Assembly: GCA_965230565.1 (NCBI GenBank)
Contig: CBDDLH010000016.1
Coordinates: 1,116,001-1,180,000 of the forward strand
Origin: BCD1 sp965230565
Lineage (GTDB): Bacteria > Bacteroidota > Bacteroidia > Chitinophagales > Saprospiraceae
Direction: 5' to 3'
Length of the DNA: 64,000 nt
Shown here: piece by piece, positions 9,123 through 18,314 of the stretch
Position numbering within the stretch: position 1 is the stretch's first letter
Layout of the letters: each line of letters opens with the position of its first letter
Translations under genes and position numbers: made by a program
The notes under the pieces: model-generated
Seen by the model: only the letters and a program-made list of their open reading frames with translations
Databases searched by the model: none
What the model was told of the DNA's origin: nothing

Positions 9123-9812
9123 CTACAACCTCACCTCTTCCTCCGTAATAATCCTGCCATTAATACAACGAATGATCGCTGCCGGAAAGTTTTCCAAAAT
9201 ACGGTAATCGTGGGTGGCAAATAAAATGGCCGTATTCTGCTCCTCTGCCAGTTTCCTCATGAGTATGAGGATCTCATCAGAAGTCTCGGGATCGAGATTA
9301 CCGGTAGGCTCATCAGCAATGATCAATTCAGGGTCATTCAGGAGCGCTCTGGCAATGACCAATCGCTGTTGTTCCCCTCCGGATAATTCATGGGGCATTT
9401 TGTCGATCTTATCCTGCAACCCGACATAGCGCAAAACCTCCTCGATCTTATCATTCATTTTCCATTTATCCTTCCAATCGGTGGCTTTTAGGACAAACAA
9501 TAGGTTTTCAGAAACACTTCTATCCGATAGCAAGTTAAAGTCCTGAAAAACGATTCCCAGCTTTCTCCTTAAAAAAGGAATTTTAAATCGGTCCAGGGTT
9601 GCCAAATCAAAACCGGCTACCTGTCCTCGCCCCTCCACCAAAGGTAAATCTCCGTACAGGGTTTTCAGGAGGCTTGATTTACCACTACCTGTTTTCCCGA
9701 TGAGGTAGGCGAACTCTCCTTTTGAGATTCTGAGATTCACCTCTCCCAAAATTTTTTGCCCCTTTTGATAAATACCGGCATTGTCCAGCTGAACGATCAG
9801 ATTGTGTTGCAT
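9123..9812 (-). CDS. ftsE: FtsE-like ABC transporter ATP-binding protein
   Basis: 229 residues, a single ABC ATPase domain: Walker A 'GKTGSGKSS' (39-47), Q-loop Q90, signature 'LSGGEQQR' (143-150), Walker B 'LIIADEPT' (163-170) and switch histidine H201. Length and sequence fit FtsE, the ATPase that with FtsX controls peptidoglycan hydrolases at the division site. No ftsX is adjacent, so partner assignment is inference; LolD or MacB-type ATPases are close relatives. It lies in a lone minus-strand position with a heptamer array at its 3' end. Confidence 0.82.
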   Translation of the reverse strand: MQHNLIVQLDNAGIYQKGQKILGEVNLRISKGEFAYLIGKTGSGKSSLLKTLYGDLPLVEGRGQVAGFDLATLDRFKIPFLRRKLGIVFQDFNLLSDRSVSENLLFVLKATDWKDKWKMNDKIEEVLRYVGLQDKIDKMPHELSGGEQQRLVIARALLNDPELIIADEPTGNLDPETSDEILILMRKLAEEQNTAILFATHDYRILENFPAAIIRCINGRIITEEEVRL

Positions 9813-9892
9813 CTTTATTTTTGTCTAAGTTTGTCAAAAATAGGCAAACCGATTGAGAATTGCTAAATTTCGGAGTCAGAACCACGGAGGTG

Positions 9893-10000
9893 AGCCACGA
9901 ATACACGAATGATGTTAGGGGTAAATTTCACGAATGATGGCCGCCGATCGCAGGAGGCAGGTAAACGAATGGCGTTTAGGATGGATTTTACGAATGTCCT
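9893..10000. repeat. Degenerate spacer repeats built on ACGAATG
   Basis: The spacer between the FtsE-like gene and the next gene contains four or five copies of a unit beginning (C)ACGAATG, spaced about 25 bp apart, each followed by a G/T-rich stretch such as GATGTTAGGGG or GCGTTTAGGATGG. One unit is interrupted at 9939-9961 by a short palindromic GCCG...GAGGCAGG element also seen elsewhere in the window. No gene is visible. Confidence 0.5.
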
Positions 10001-10056
10001 AAGGTTGTTTAGGAAGAAAAAGGTAGAGGTTGGTAATATTTTTGAACAAAGAATTT

Positions 10057-10839
10057 ATGAAACATAAAATTGTACTTATTGGCGCCGGCAACCTGGGGTA
10101 TCATCTGGGAATAAGGTTGTTTGAATGTAAAGCGGGATTACATCAGATCTTTAGCAGGACTGTCAAAAGTGCTGAAGCGCTCTCATTGCAAACGGGTAAT
10201 ACCCCGTTTATCACAGACCTGAATGAGATTGACAATGAGGCAGACCTGTATATTGTTGCCATAAAGGACGATGCTATTGGGGAGGTCGCGGAAAAGTTGA
10301 GGGAACTCGGTGATTCAGGAAAACTTATTGTGCATACTTCCGGAGTCACTCCGATGGAAGTATTTCAACCATGGTTCAAAAGATATGGGTCCTTCTACCC
10401 TTTCCAAAGTTTTTCAAAAGATCAATTGCCGGACTTCTCCCGGATACCTCTTTGTTATTTTGCCACTGTGGAGACGGACAAGGCTTTGCTAAAGAAATTA
10501 GGACAAAAAATCGGCTGCAAAACCTATGAGATAAATGACCAGGAACGGGCTGTATTACATGTCAATGGGGTTTTTGTCAACAATTTCACCAACCACCTTT
10601 ACCAGATTTCCTGGGAAATTATGGAGAAGGAAAAACTTTCCTTTGATCTGCTCCGTCCATTAATTCTGGAGACCGCATTGAAGGTTATGGATAATGCTCC
10701 GATTGATATGCAAACCGGACCTGCCATCCGAAATGATCAACAAAGTATTCAGCGGCACCTCAATTACCTGAACAACTTTCCAGACTATAAAAAGGTTTAT
10801 GAAGTTTTATCTAAAGGCATAGAAAGTACAAGAAGTTAA
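10057..10839 (+). CDS. Rossmann-fold DUF2520 protein (F420/NADP oxidoreductase-like)
   Basis: 260 residues from ATG 10057. The N-terminal dinucleotide-binding motif 'IVLIGAGNLGYHLG' is followed by 'LYIVAIKDDAIGEVAEKL' and 'VHTSGVTPMEVF', typical of the Rossmann-like plus DUF2520 architecture. The helical C-terminal half carries 'VNNFTNHLYQISWEI'. The family resembles pyrroline-5-carboxylate and 3-hydroxyisobutyrate dehydrogenases, but its substrate is not established. A TTG at 10030 would add nine residues; ATG at 10057 puts the nucleotide-binding strand at the usual place. A GNAT gene follows 12 bp later on the same strand. Confidence 0.88.
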   Translation: MKHKIVLIGAGNLGYHLGIRLFECKAGLHQIFSRTVKSAEALSLQTGNTPFITDLNEIDNEADLYIVAIKDDAIGEVAEKLRELGDSGKLIVHTSGVTPMEVFQPWFKRYGSFYPFQSFSKDQLPDFSRIPLCYFATVETDKALLKKLGQKIGCKTYEINDQERAVLHVNGVFVNNFTNHLYQISWEIMEKEKLSFDLLRPLILETALKVMDNAPIDMQTGPAIRNDQQSIQRHLNYLNNFPDYKKVYEVLSKGIESTRS

Positions 10840-10851
10840 AACGATCCATCA

Positions 10852-11398
10852 ATGAACACTTTCATACAATCCAAAAAAATCAAATTAATTGCGGGGAGCC
10901 AAGCAATTCTAAATGCTGCCCTCAAAGGTAATTCCGAACTTGCCAAATTGCTTGGTATAGTTGTGCCTGATCAATGGTCGGAATTTGGAGAAGTTATTCT
11001 GGAGTATGCCCTGGAACAAATTAAAGGTGATCCGTCCGAGAATGGCTGGTGGATGTGGTTTCCTGTTTTAAAAAGAAATAATTTACTCATAGGAAGCTGT
11101 GGATACAAAGGGAAACCGAATCAGGGAATGGTGGAAATTGGGTATGAGGTTATTTCATCCCAAAGGGAAAAAGGTTTTGCCACAGAAATTGCCGGGGCGT
11201 TGATCCAAAATGCTTTCCAATTCAATACTGTTGATCGAGTTATTGCCCATACACTCAATGAAGAAAATGCCTCTTCCAAAGTCCTCAAAAAATGCAGGGT
11301 TCAAATGGGTAGAGGAATTAGAAGATGAAGAAGACGGAACCATCTGGAAATGGGAGATCACCAGAAAAGAATTTGAATCTCATTTTTCAAGTGAATAA
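10852..11398 (+). pseudogene. GNAT acetyltransferase, frameshifted near the 3' end
   Basis: The first 145 or so residues match a RimJ/RimL-type GNAT N-acetyltransferase ('LIGSCGYKGKPNQGMVEIGYEVISSQREKGFATEIAGALI', seen in pieces, with the acetyl-CoA loop 'REKGFATE'). Around the A6 run at 11287-11292 the frame breaks. Removing one A gives 'SSKVLKNAGFKWVEELEDEEDGT', the expected GNAT C-terminus, which continues open to the stop at 11398. As written, the protein ends early at 11328 with unrelated residues. Either the gene is inactivated or the homopolymer has one base too many in the assembly. Substrate unknown. Confidence 0.8.
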
Positions 11399-11462
11399 AA
11401 TAAAGTTATCCAGGATGTTCTTTGACCTTTTGCCTGTGTGCAATTAGGTTCTCAAAATACCC

Positions 11463-11470
11463 TACTTTTG
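11463..11470 (+). promoter_or_regulatory. Bacteroidota -7 promoter box (TACTTTTG)
   Basis: TACTTTTG matches the TAnnTTTG -7 element of the primary sigma factor in Bacteroidota. It ends 7 bp before the ATG of the rRNA methyltransferase gene, so the transcript would have almost no leader. No clear -33 TTG is seen. Confidence 0.5.
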
Positions 11471-11477
11471 CACCATC

Positions 11478-12822
11478 ATGCAGTTACCTGAATCATTTAT
11501 CAAACAAATGCAAAGCCGGCTCGGCGATCAATTGCCGGAATTCCTGGCTGCCCTCGACTCCCCTGCCCCAATTAGTCTGCATTACAACCCATTAAAAATT
11601 TATAAGCCAGAAATTTCCGACGGAGTAAAATGGTATTCGAACGGAGTATATTTAAAGGAACGACCGGTTTTCACGCTCGATCCATTATTTCATGCAGGTC
11701 AATATTACGTCCAGGAAGCCTCTTCCATGTTTCTGGCGGAAGCAGTACGGCAAACCGTTGATCTGTCCACTCCTTTACGGGTACTGGATTTAGCGGCAGC
11801 CCCGGGAGGCAAGAGTACCCTGCTGGCTTCCTTGTTACATCCTGAAAGCTTCATTCTCTGCAATGAGGTTATTAAAAGCAGGTTCAGAATTCTGGATTAT
11901 AATATGAGTAAATGGGGCATGCCTAATACGCATATCAGTAACCATGACAGTAAGGATTTCAAACAACTAGCCGGTCTGTTCGACCTAATTTTACTTAGAT
12001 GCACCCTGTTCAGGAGAGGGACTCTTTAGAAAGGATCCCGGGGCAGTAAATCATTGGGACGCAGAGCATGTGAAATTCTGTTCTCTAAGGCAACGAAGAA
12101 TCCTTGACAACACGGTAAAACTGCTGCGGCCAGGGGGAACGCTTATCTATTCGACCTGCACCTACAATGGCCCTGAAAATGAAGAAAATGCCCAATGGTT
12201 ATTAGCATCTCATGATTTGGAAAATTTGCCTATGGATATTCCTGCTGACTGGAACATCGAGCAGCGGACCATTGGTTATCAACTCTATCCGCACAGGGTG
12301 AAAGGCGAAGGTTTTTATCTGACCAGTTTCAGAAAAACTTCAGGTAAAGATGCCAAAATGAAAACCGGGCATCCGGTTAAAAAATTTGACCTGTCAAATA
12401 AAGAAAAAACGATAATCGCTCCCTGGATAAAAAACCCGGAAGAACTCGTTCTGTTACAAAACAAAAACGGACAAATTCGTGCCATCCTGAAATCCCATCT
12501 CGACCTCCACATTGGAGTGACCAAATCACTTCATAGGTATGAGCCCGGAACCTTTATTGGCACCTTGAAACGGGATACTTTCATTCCATCCCCGGAACTT
12601 GCACTAAGTTCCCTGGTCTCGAATGATGTTTCCCAAATAGATTTAAGTCTCGACCAATCTTTGCTTTACCTCAAAAAAGAGGATCCAAAACTCAATGAGA
12701 TTCCTAATGGGTGGGCACTGGTAAAATACAATGGATTAGCTCTAGGCTGGATAAAAGGTATCAAAAACAGGGTTAATAATTATTACCCGAAAGAATGGCG
12801 AATCAGAATGCGACTTAAATAA
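11478..12822 (+). pseudogene. RsmF/NOL1-NOP2-Sun rRNA cytosine-5 methyltransferase, frameshifted
   Basis: Two pieces, 11478-12029 and the frame open through 12070-12822, form one protein of about 447 residues once a single extra base near 11997 is removed. The rejoined sequence reads 'FDLILL-DAPCSGEGLFRK', the catalytic motif IV with its cysteine. The SAM motif 'LDLAAAPGGKSTL' lies before the break and the second cysteine motif 'STCTYNGPENEEN' after it. The C-terminal part ('GLALGWIKGIKNRVNNYYPKEWRI') resembles the PUA-like tail of RsmF. Family role: m5C in 16S rRNA. As written, the gene stops before the catalytic cysteine and would be inactive, so it is either decayed or an assembly indel. 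Confidence 0.85.
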
Positions 12823-12935
12823 CTTTAGTATGCTTCCAGGTTTTTTCTTTTCATTCTGCCCGGTCAGATAGAAATAACTTGGACCGGGGAGTAGTAAATT
12901 TCCAAACGCTTCAAAATCGTGAACCTAATCAATTG

Positions 12936-13003
12936 AAAAAAGTCGATTTTTCAATCCGATCAAATCACATTTTCGATGATGATTCAGAAAAACCGACTTT
13001 TTT
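12936..13003. repeat. Inverted repeat in the spacer before crp
   Basis: Arms 12936-12951 (AAAAAAGTCGATTTTT) and 12988-13003 (AAAAACCGACTTTTTT) are complementary with one mismatch and are 36 bp apart. This may terminate the plus-strand methyltransferase transcript. The rest of the 292-bp spacer holds no gene that I can support. Confidence 0.5.
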
Positions 13004-13013
13004 CATACCTCAC

Positions 13014-13055
13014 AAAAAAAGGCATTCCAACCAGATCATGTCTGATCAGAATGCC
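13014..13055 (-). terminator. Terminator of the Crp-family gene
   Basis: GGCATTC (13021-13027) pairs with GAATGCC (13049-13055), with an inner GATCA/TGATC stem. On the minus strand the hairpin is followed by seven T (A run 13014-13020), 60 bp past the crp stop codon. Confidence 0.75.
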
Positions 13056-13114
13056 CTTTATTTACATTCATTAACCTAACTAACTCTATTTATTATAATA
13101 TTATCTTCCGGGTA

Positions 13115-13795
13115 TTAAGCCAGACTGGCCATATCTCTTACCAGTATACGTCCACGATTGAAATAAATCAGATCGGATTTTTTCAATTCGTTCAGCACAA
13201 GTGTCACCGTCTGACGGGAAGTACAGGTGATATTGGCAATATCCTGGTGTGTGAGGGAATGTTTCAACAGCATTTCATATCCAATCCTTCTGCCACGGTG
13301 CTGTATAGCTTCCTTGATAAAATCAACGATACGTGTACGTGCATCTTTGAAAATAAGCGACTCAAGTTTATCTTCAGCTTTCATCAACCTGTTGCCGAAG
13401 AGTGCCATTACCTGATTACAAAGCTCGAAATTTTGGCTCATCAGTTTTTTAACATCACTCACCTGAAGAACAAAAAGGTGAACTTCTTCCTTCAGTGCCT
13501 GAGCAAAATCTTTTCTGTGAGTTTCACCGATCAGTCCTAATTCGCCGAACATAGCGGTTGGATGAATGAGAGATTTAATCACTTCTCTTCCATCGCTGGA
13601 GTGGGTACCGATCTTTACAGTTCCCTTTGCCAAAAGATAAACAGAATCGGAAGCCTCATCAGGCAGGTAAATAAAGCTGTAGCGTTTTACTTTCTTTGGT
13701 TCCATTATTTCAGCCAAGTTGGCTTTCTCTTCTGGGGTGAGGCAGTCAAAAATAGGAAACTGCCCTAGGAAATTGATCTTGGATTCAGTACTCAT
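13115..13795 (-). CDS. Crp/Fnr-family transcriptional regulator
   Basis: 226 residues. The N-terminal cyclic-nucleotide-binding-type domain (about 10-130) includes 'IYLPDEASDSVYLLAKGTV' and 'AMFGELGLIGE'. The C-terminal winged helix has the recognition segment 'LTHQDIANITCTSRQTVTLVLNEL' (positions about 180-205; key residues S193/R194/Q195/T196 by my count). There is no N-terminal cysteine cluster of the FNR type, so it is not an Fe-S oxygen sensor of that kind. Effector and targets are unknown. It is monocistronic with its own terminator. Confidence 0.92.
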   Translation of the reverse strand: MSTESKINFLGQFPIFDCLTPEEKANLAEIMEPKKVKRYSFIYLPDEASDSVYLLAKGTVKIGTHSSDGREVIKSLIHPTAMFGELGLIGETHRKDFAQALKEEVHLFVLQVSDVKKLMSQNFELCNQVMALFGNRLMKAEDKLESLIFKDARTRIVDFIKEAIQHRGRRIGYEMLLKHSLTHQDIANITCTSRQTVTLVLNELKKSDLIYFNRGRILVRDMASLA

Positions 13796-14104
13796 ATCCT
13801 TATATTTCTGGTTTAATTTTTAACAGTACCAAAAAATGAACTTAACCATTAAGCAATTTTGGACTGTTTTATGCTCTCAGAAATAAAAGACACAATATTG
13901 CAATTTACCCCCCACACGAAACAGAATTTTTTTTAACCCCCTCATTATGACAGAATATTAAGCAAAGTCTGTGTTTTTGAAATAAAATTCCAATTTTAAA
14001 TAAATATTAAGCTGAAAACGTGTTAAAATTTTGCAGAAAGCCGAAAATTTTAGCTTTGATTAGGCAAGCAAATTGACAAAAACAATAAAAAAACAGGAAA
14101 AAAT
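13796..14104. other. 309-bp AT-rich spacer upstream of crp
   Basis: Very AT-rich with many A and T runs and no open frame worth calling. It must hold the crp promoter (minus strand) and the 3' flank of the DUF4249 gene. I see no convincing -7 box, terminator or operator. Confidence 0.6.
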
Positions 14105-15028
14105 TTAATCAATAATGGAAAGAGAGTCAGTAACTGCGCTGTATCCCGCGAAAATTCCATGCCCTCCGTCAATATTATTGAAGATAAAGACAGGTTCGGT
14201 AAATATCCCCCCAGGGCTCTTACTCTGTCTGGTAACTGAGGAATGGAATTGGTAGTATTCTTTAGAAACAGTTCTCAGTTCGATAAATACTTTACCAAGA
14301 GATTCAGTAGCCGGGTTGATCTCGTAAGTTACCCGGAAACCATAATTCCCATTAAGGGGATCATCTTCCAAAAGCAGTCCGCCTGAAATATTGGCCAGAA
14401 TTTCATTCCCATCATTGCTGTCAGAAAATTCAAAAGGGATGAGGTCAACATATTCATCATCTCCTCCGGTAATAGGATGGGTATAGACTTGCTGGAAAAG
14501 GTTTATGTGGTAGAAATTGGCTTCTTCAGGATTATCATTGAACTCCAAATTAACCGTATAGGTATACCGAACGCGATTTCCGTTTTGCTCAATGACCAGA
14601 TCAGAGATGGAAAGTTCAGAAAAATGCCTCGGTAAGGGTATGGTTGAATGGGCTTCTACCGGGTCAAATCCCTCAAGGTTGGCTCTGATGGTGTAATCTT
14701 TTCCTAAATCCGGTACAAAACCGGGAGCCGTATAAAAAGGAACCAATCTTCCGCCGGGAATCTCAATTTCCAATTGTCTCAACATTTGCTCTCCCTGGTC
14801 ACCTTCAAATAAGGCAACCTCTACATCGGGAAGATATTCCTCCGGCGCCTGATCAAGTACGAATCGACTGGAGTTCAGATAAACCTGAAGCTCTCTGGAG
14901 TCCGTAAACGCTGCATAAATAACCAACCTCTTAGGTGGTTCGGGCAATTGCAGTTCAACTTCCCGCTCACAGGTAGAGCCGGAAAAAACAACAAATACAA
15001 ACAGAACCATCAAATAACGCCAGAACAT
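14105..15028 (-). CDS. DUF4249 lipoprotein-like partner of a TonB-dependent receptor
   Basis: 307 residues from ATG 15028. The hydrophobic leader 'MVLFVFVVFSGSTC' places a cysteine at the expected lipidation site, although the lipobox is weak. The following 'EREVELQLPEPPKRLVIYAAF' is characteristic of DUF4249, a Bacteroidota family almost always encoded after a TonB-dependent receptor, as here (receptor 149 bp upstream on the same strand). Probably a surface or periplasmic accessory subunit of the receptor; its ligand is unknown. A TTG at 15034 is an alternative start adding two residues. Confidence 0.85.
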   Translation of the reverse strand: MFWRYLMVLFVFVVFSGSTCEREVELQLPEPPKRLVIYAAFTDSRELQVYLNSSRFVLDQAPEEYLPDVEVALFEGDQGEQMLRQLEIEIPGGRLVPFYTAPGFVPDLGKDYTIRANLEGFDPVEAHSTIPLPRHFSELSISDLVIEQNGNRVRYTYTVNLEFNDNPEEANFYHINLFQQVYTHPITGGDDEYVDLIPFEFSDSNDGNEILANISGGLLLEDDPLNGNYGFRVTYEINPATESLGKVFIELRTVSKEYYQFHSSVTRQSKSPGGIFTEPVFIFNNIDGGHGIFAGYSAVTDSLSIID

Positions 15029-15183
15029 GGACAAGGTTATTGGTCAACAATTAAAAAATACGAAAATTTCTGAAAATGTTCCTCAGGCAAATTGCCACCA
15101 GAACAATTTAAGAAAACCGAAATCGAAAATTTTATAAAATTTTCAAAAAAGGGTCCTGGAAAACACCTTCCGTTACAAAGATA

Positions 15184-17841
15184 TTAAAATTTCACTGAAT
15201 AGCTTACAGAAGGTACAATTGGTAATAATAACACCTGAACAAATTTATTCGTTTCAAAGATCTCCTGATCAACAATATTTAATTCTCGCCTCAACTGGTA
15301 ATACAACGGATTTTTCTTGTCATATACATTGGTAATCCCCGCACTTATCAGGTGGTCTACCCTCTTCTTGTCAATATAGATATTCAAATTTAAATCAAGT
15401 CGGTGATAAGCGGGCATCCTGTTTTGGTTTTTGGTACCAAAATCAATAATCGGCGCAGGACGATCTACAGGCAGGTAATCTGACAAAGGGATACTAAACT
15501 TCTCCAAAGGAAGATTATACGCAAACCCGGTACTGTAGATCCAGTTCCCCGTAATTTCAAATACCGGATTGAACCTGTGGGCCACCATTATTTTCAGGTC
15601 ATGACGTCTGTCATATTTAAAGGGATACGGATTGCCAAAATTGATCCTTTCAAATTCCCGATCTGTAAAGGAGAGTGTATAGGCAAGCCACCCGGTTGTT
15701 TTTCCTTTGGTTCTTTTTAGCAGCAATTCAGTCCCGTAAGAACTGCCTTCTCCCTGGGTTACATTATTTCGCCAATCATTATACAGGGAAGCTCCTTCCG
15801 AAAAACTGAGCAGGTTTTTCATTTTTTTATAATAGACCTCAATATCCAATACGAAATGTTTTCCAAGGTCAACGGTTGTGCCAGTCACAACTTGAGAAGC
15901 AAGCTGAGGTGCAATTTTATCGGTCGATGGCACCCAAAGGTCAGTTGGCAAACCTATTCCGGAACTGGATAACAAATGAATAAACTGTGAGGTTCGGCTG
16001 TAAGCTGCCTTAAAGCTCCACTTTGGAAATGTTTGCCAACGAACGGACAACCTGGGTTCCAATATCCGGTAATTCCGCTTAATCACACTTTGAACATTGG
16101 CCCTGAGTCCTGCATTGAAACTCCATTTCCCAATTGAAAATTCATCTTCAAAAAAAGCATTATACTCTACAGCTTTAACCCAATCGGACGATGTTCCACT
16201 ATCAGGATCTTCCTCAAAAATTTCATTGTTGATAACAGCCCCGGGATTGAAATTTTTATTGTGAACAGATAATCCGAACCTGAGATAATGATTCACACTG
16301 GGTACGAGATCGAAATCGAGATGGATCCCCAGGTCTTCAATGCCCGTCCGGTACAGACCCTGAGCAAATGTTTTCAACAACGCTTCTTCACCATCTTCCT
16401 GGGTAAGTGAATCAAGAGTAGAAAAATCAAATCCTACATCCAGCTTGCTATAGGTAATGGAGGTATTTCCAAATAATTTATCGCTAAAAAGGTGGTTCCA
16501 ACGCAAAGCTCCGACCTTATTGTTCCATTCAAGCGATTGATGGTATTTATAATGATAGTCAAACGCCAGCTCTTCTCCGTCATCATCCAATACAAACTTC
16601 CTGAATTCCTCTCCAGCATCAAGAAATACGTCTCCACCACTATAGAAACTTAAATACACTCTGTCTTCATCCGAAAACTTATAATTGATCTTAGCGTTCA
16701 GGTCAAAGAAATCATAAGTCGTTTCCCCTGATTGTCCTATTTCATTTTTGAGATTAGCGGAATAAGGTTTTAAATACATATCCAGATAAGCAAGTCGACC
16801 TGAGAGAAAAAAGGAACTTTTATCTTTGACCAATGGACCTTCCACACCTACACTCCCCGTTAACAATCCAAGATTGGCCCATGCATTGATCTCTTTCATG
16901 TTGCCTTCCTTTGTTCTAATATCCAAAACAGAAGAAATACGGCCACCATAACGAGCCGGAAAACCACCTTTCACCAGCTTTGCCGTCCTGATAGCTTCCG
17001 TATTAAAAATAGAAAACAAGCCTACCGCATGAGAAATATAATATACAGGAACTCCGTCGATGAGAATGAGATTCTGTCCGGCATTTCCTCCCCTCACATA
17101 AATTCCTCCTACTCCATCTGTCCCCGTTTGAACACCGGGGAGCAAGTGGGTTGTCCGCAAGAGATCTTTTTCCCCTCCCAAAGCAGGTAACCTTTTAATA
17201 TCCGAAGTATTGATAAGGTCTACACTCACATCATGACTCACGGTAGCATTGCTGTCAGTTGCGTAAACCATTACTTCTTTTAGCGTGAGGTCACTTTCCA
17301 GAGAAAGATTTATTCTTGCATCCTGGTCCAGCAAAAAGGAATCAAAACTGGGTTTATATCCAAGGTAAGAGAAAACCAGATCTACTTCACCAGATGCAAG
17401 TGTGAGGCTATAAAAACCATAGGGGTTAGTAATGGTTCCTTTCCCGCTTTTTTGATCATAAATGGTAGCTCCTATAAGTTTTTCTCCGGTTTCACTGTCT
17501 TCCAAAAACCCGCTGATCGTATAAAGCACCCGAACAGGCGGTGGTTTTTGAACGAGCAAAATCTGTCTTCCCAGTACTTCAAACCCCAGATTTGTCCCTT
17601 TCAGGATTCTTTCCAGAGCGGTACCTAAAGACACATCGTACAATTCAACGGACAGGTTTCTTTCCGGAAGAATATCATTACTGAATACCAGATTCACATC
17701 GTATTCATCAATAAGTTGATAAAGGATATTTTCCAGGCTGGAATTTCTGACCACAACCGTAACTTTTTGCTCGAGGGGAGATTGAGCAAATGCGGTTGAA
17801 AAGCAGGTTATGGCCAGTATGAGTATAAACAGTTTTTTCAT
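15184..17841 (-). CDS. TonB-dependent outer membrane receptor (STN, CarboxypepD-like, plug, barrel)
   Basis: 885 residues. The signal peptide ends 'STAFAQ'. An STN (secretin/TonB short N-terminal) domain (about 25-95: 'VVVRNSSLENILYQLIDEY') precedes a carboxypeptidase-D-like regulatory domain (about 105-190: 'GFLEDSETGEKLIGATI'). The plug is marked by 'GGIYVRGGNAGQNLILIDG', and the long beta-barrel ends in an aromatic C-terminus ('SVSYSVKF'). The STN domain is typical of FecA-like receptors that signal to an anti-sigma factor, but no FecR or ECF sigma gene is adjacent. It is paired with DUF4249 downstream. The substrate cannot be told from sequence. Confidence 0.93.
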   Translation of the reverse strand: MKKLFILILAITCFSTAFAQSPLEQKVTVVVRNSSLENILYQLIDEYDVNLVFSNDILPERNLSVELYDVSLGTALERILKGTNLGFEVLGRQILLVQKPPPVRVLYTISGFLEDSETGEKLIGATIYDQKSGKGTITNPYGFYSLTLASGEVDLVFSYLGYKPSFDSFLLDQDARINLSLESDLTLKEVMVYATDSNATVSHDVSVDLINTSDIKRLPALGGEKDLLRTTHLLPGVQTGTDGVGGIYVRGGNAGQNLILIDGVPVYYISHAVGLFSIFNTEAIRTAKLVKGGFPARYGGRISSVLDIRTKEGNMKEINAWANLGLLTGSVGVEGPLVKDKSSFFLSGRLAYLDMYLKPYSANLKNEIGQSGETTYDFFDLNAKINYKFSDEDRVYLSFYSGGDVFLDAGEEFRKFVLDDDGEELAFDYHYKYHQSLEWNNKVGALRWNHLFSDKLFGNTSITYSKLDVGFDFSTLDSLTQEDGEEALLKTFAQGLYRTGIEDLGIHLDFDLVPSVNHYLRFGLSVHNKNFNPGAVINNEIFEEDPDSGTSSDWVKAVEYNAFFEDEFSIGKWSFNAGLRANVQSVIKRNYRILEPRLSVRWQTFPKWSFKAAYSRTSQFIHLLSSSGIGLPTDLWVPSTDKIAPQLASQVVTGTTVDLGKHFVLDIEVYYKKMKNLLSFSEGASLYNDWRNNVTQGEGSSYGTELLLKRTKGKTTGWLAYTLSFTDREFERINFGNPYPFKYDRRHDLKIMVAHRFNPVFEITGNWIYSTGFAYNLPLEKFSIPLSDYLPVDRPAPIIDFGTKNQNRMPAYHRLDLNLNIYIDKKRVDHLISAGITNVYDKKNPLYYQLRRELNIVDQEIFETNKFVQVLLLPIVPSVSYSVKF

Positions 17842-18314
17842 CAGTCCGCCTGGTTAACGGGTGTATTTAAACCGCGGTCGAATTACAAATTAGGGCACCT
17901 CGGTTAAAAAGACTTTCCATAATAACGCTTAAAACGGAATCTTGTCCACAAAATAAACCAATAATTATGCAATTGTCGGTTATATAACTACTTTTTCTAC
18001 TTCGACAAGGCCCTTGCACTACATGCACGCGAGCCCGTCCCATATCATGGATCGGGAATCTCCCTTTGGTCGATGTCGCCTTTTCCAGCTTGCTTCGACA
18101 AGGTGTCGCCTTTGCTCCCCTGATACCAGCGCCAAGGCAAAACCTTGAATAACTCCTGCTTTGGGAGTACTGAAGACTCAAGACTACAACAAATTGTCAC
18201 TCCACCGTAATTTCATCCCCATAATTCCTGCCGTTCGTCTTTCTTTTTTGTGAAAGTCGGCGTAAAACCTTAGATTGTTGTTGAGATTAATATGTTCATA
18301 GACAATCAATAAAT
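17842..18314. repeat. 473-bp spacer carrying two dispersed repeat copies
   Basis: The divergent spacer between the receptor and the subtilase contains a copy of each of two repeats found elsewhere. 18017-18080 (ACGCGAGCCCGTCC ... GGGAATCTCC ... TTGGTCGAT) resembles 57599-57661. 18091-18158 (GCTTCGACAAGGTG ... GGCAAAACCTTG) resembles 22525-22590. The second can fold, since AAGGT...GCCT near its start is complementary to AGGC...ACCTT near its end. A minus-strand reading frame of 104 codons across this block is made of repeat sequence and is not called as a gene. Confidence 0.6.

Noticed and set aside
11287..12000. Programmed frameshifting as the reason for the two broken genes
   Set aside because: The two sites share no slippery heptamer or downstream structure, and both need the loss of one base; error or mutation is simpler.
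12879..13079. 66-codon open frame before crp
   Set aside because: It runs through an inverted repeat and the crp terminator and looks like chance.
17867..18181. 104-codon minus-strand frame upstream of the TonB receptor
   Set aside because: Made of two dispersed repeats; the same sequence at other loci is not open.
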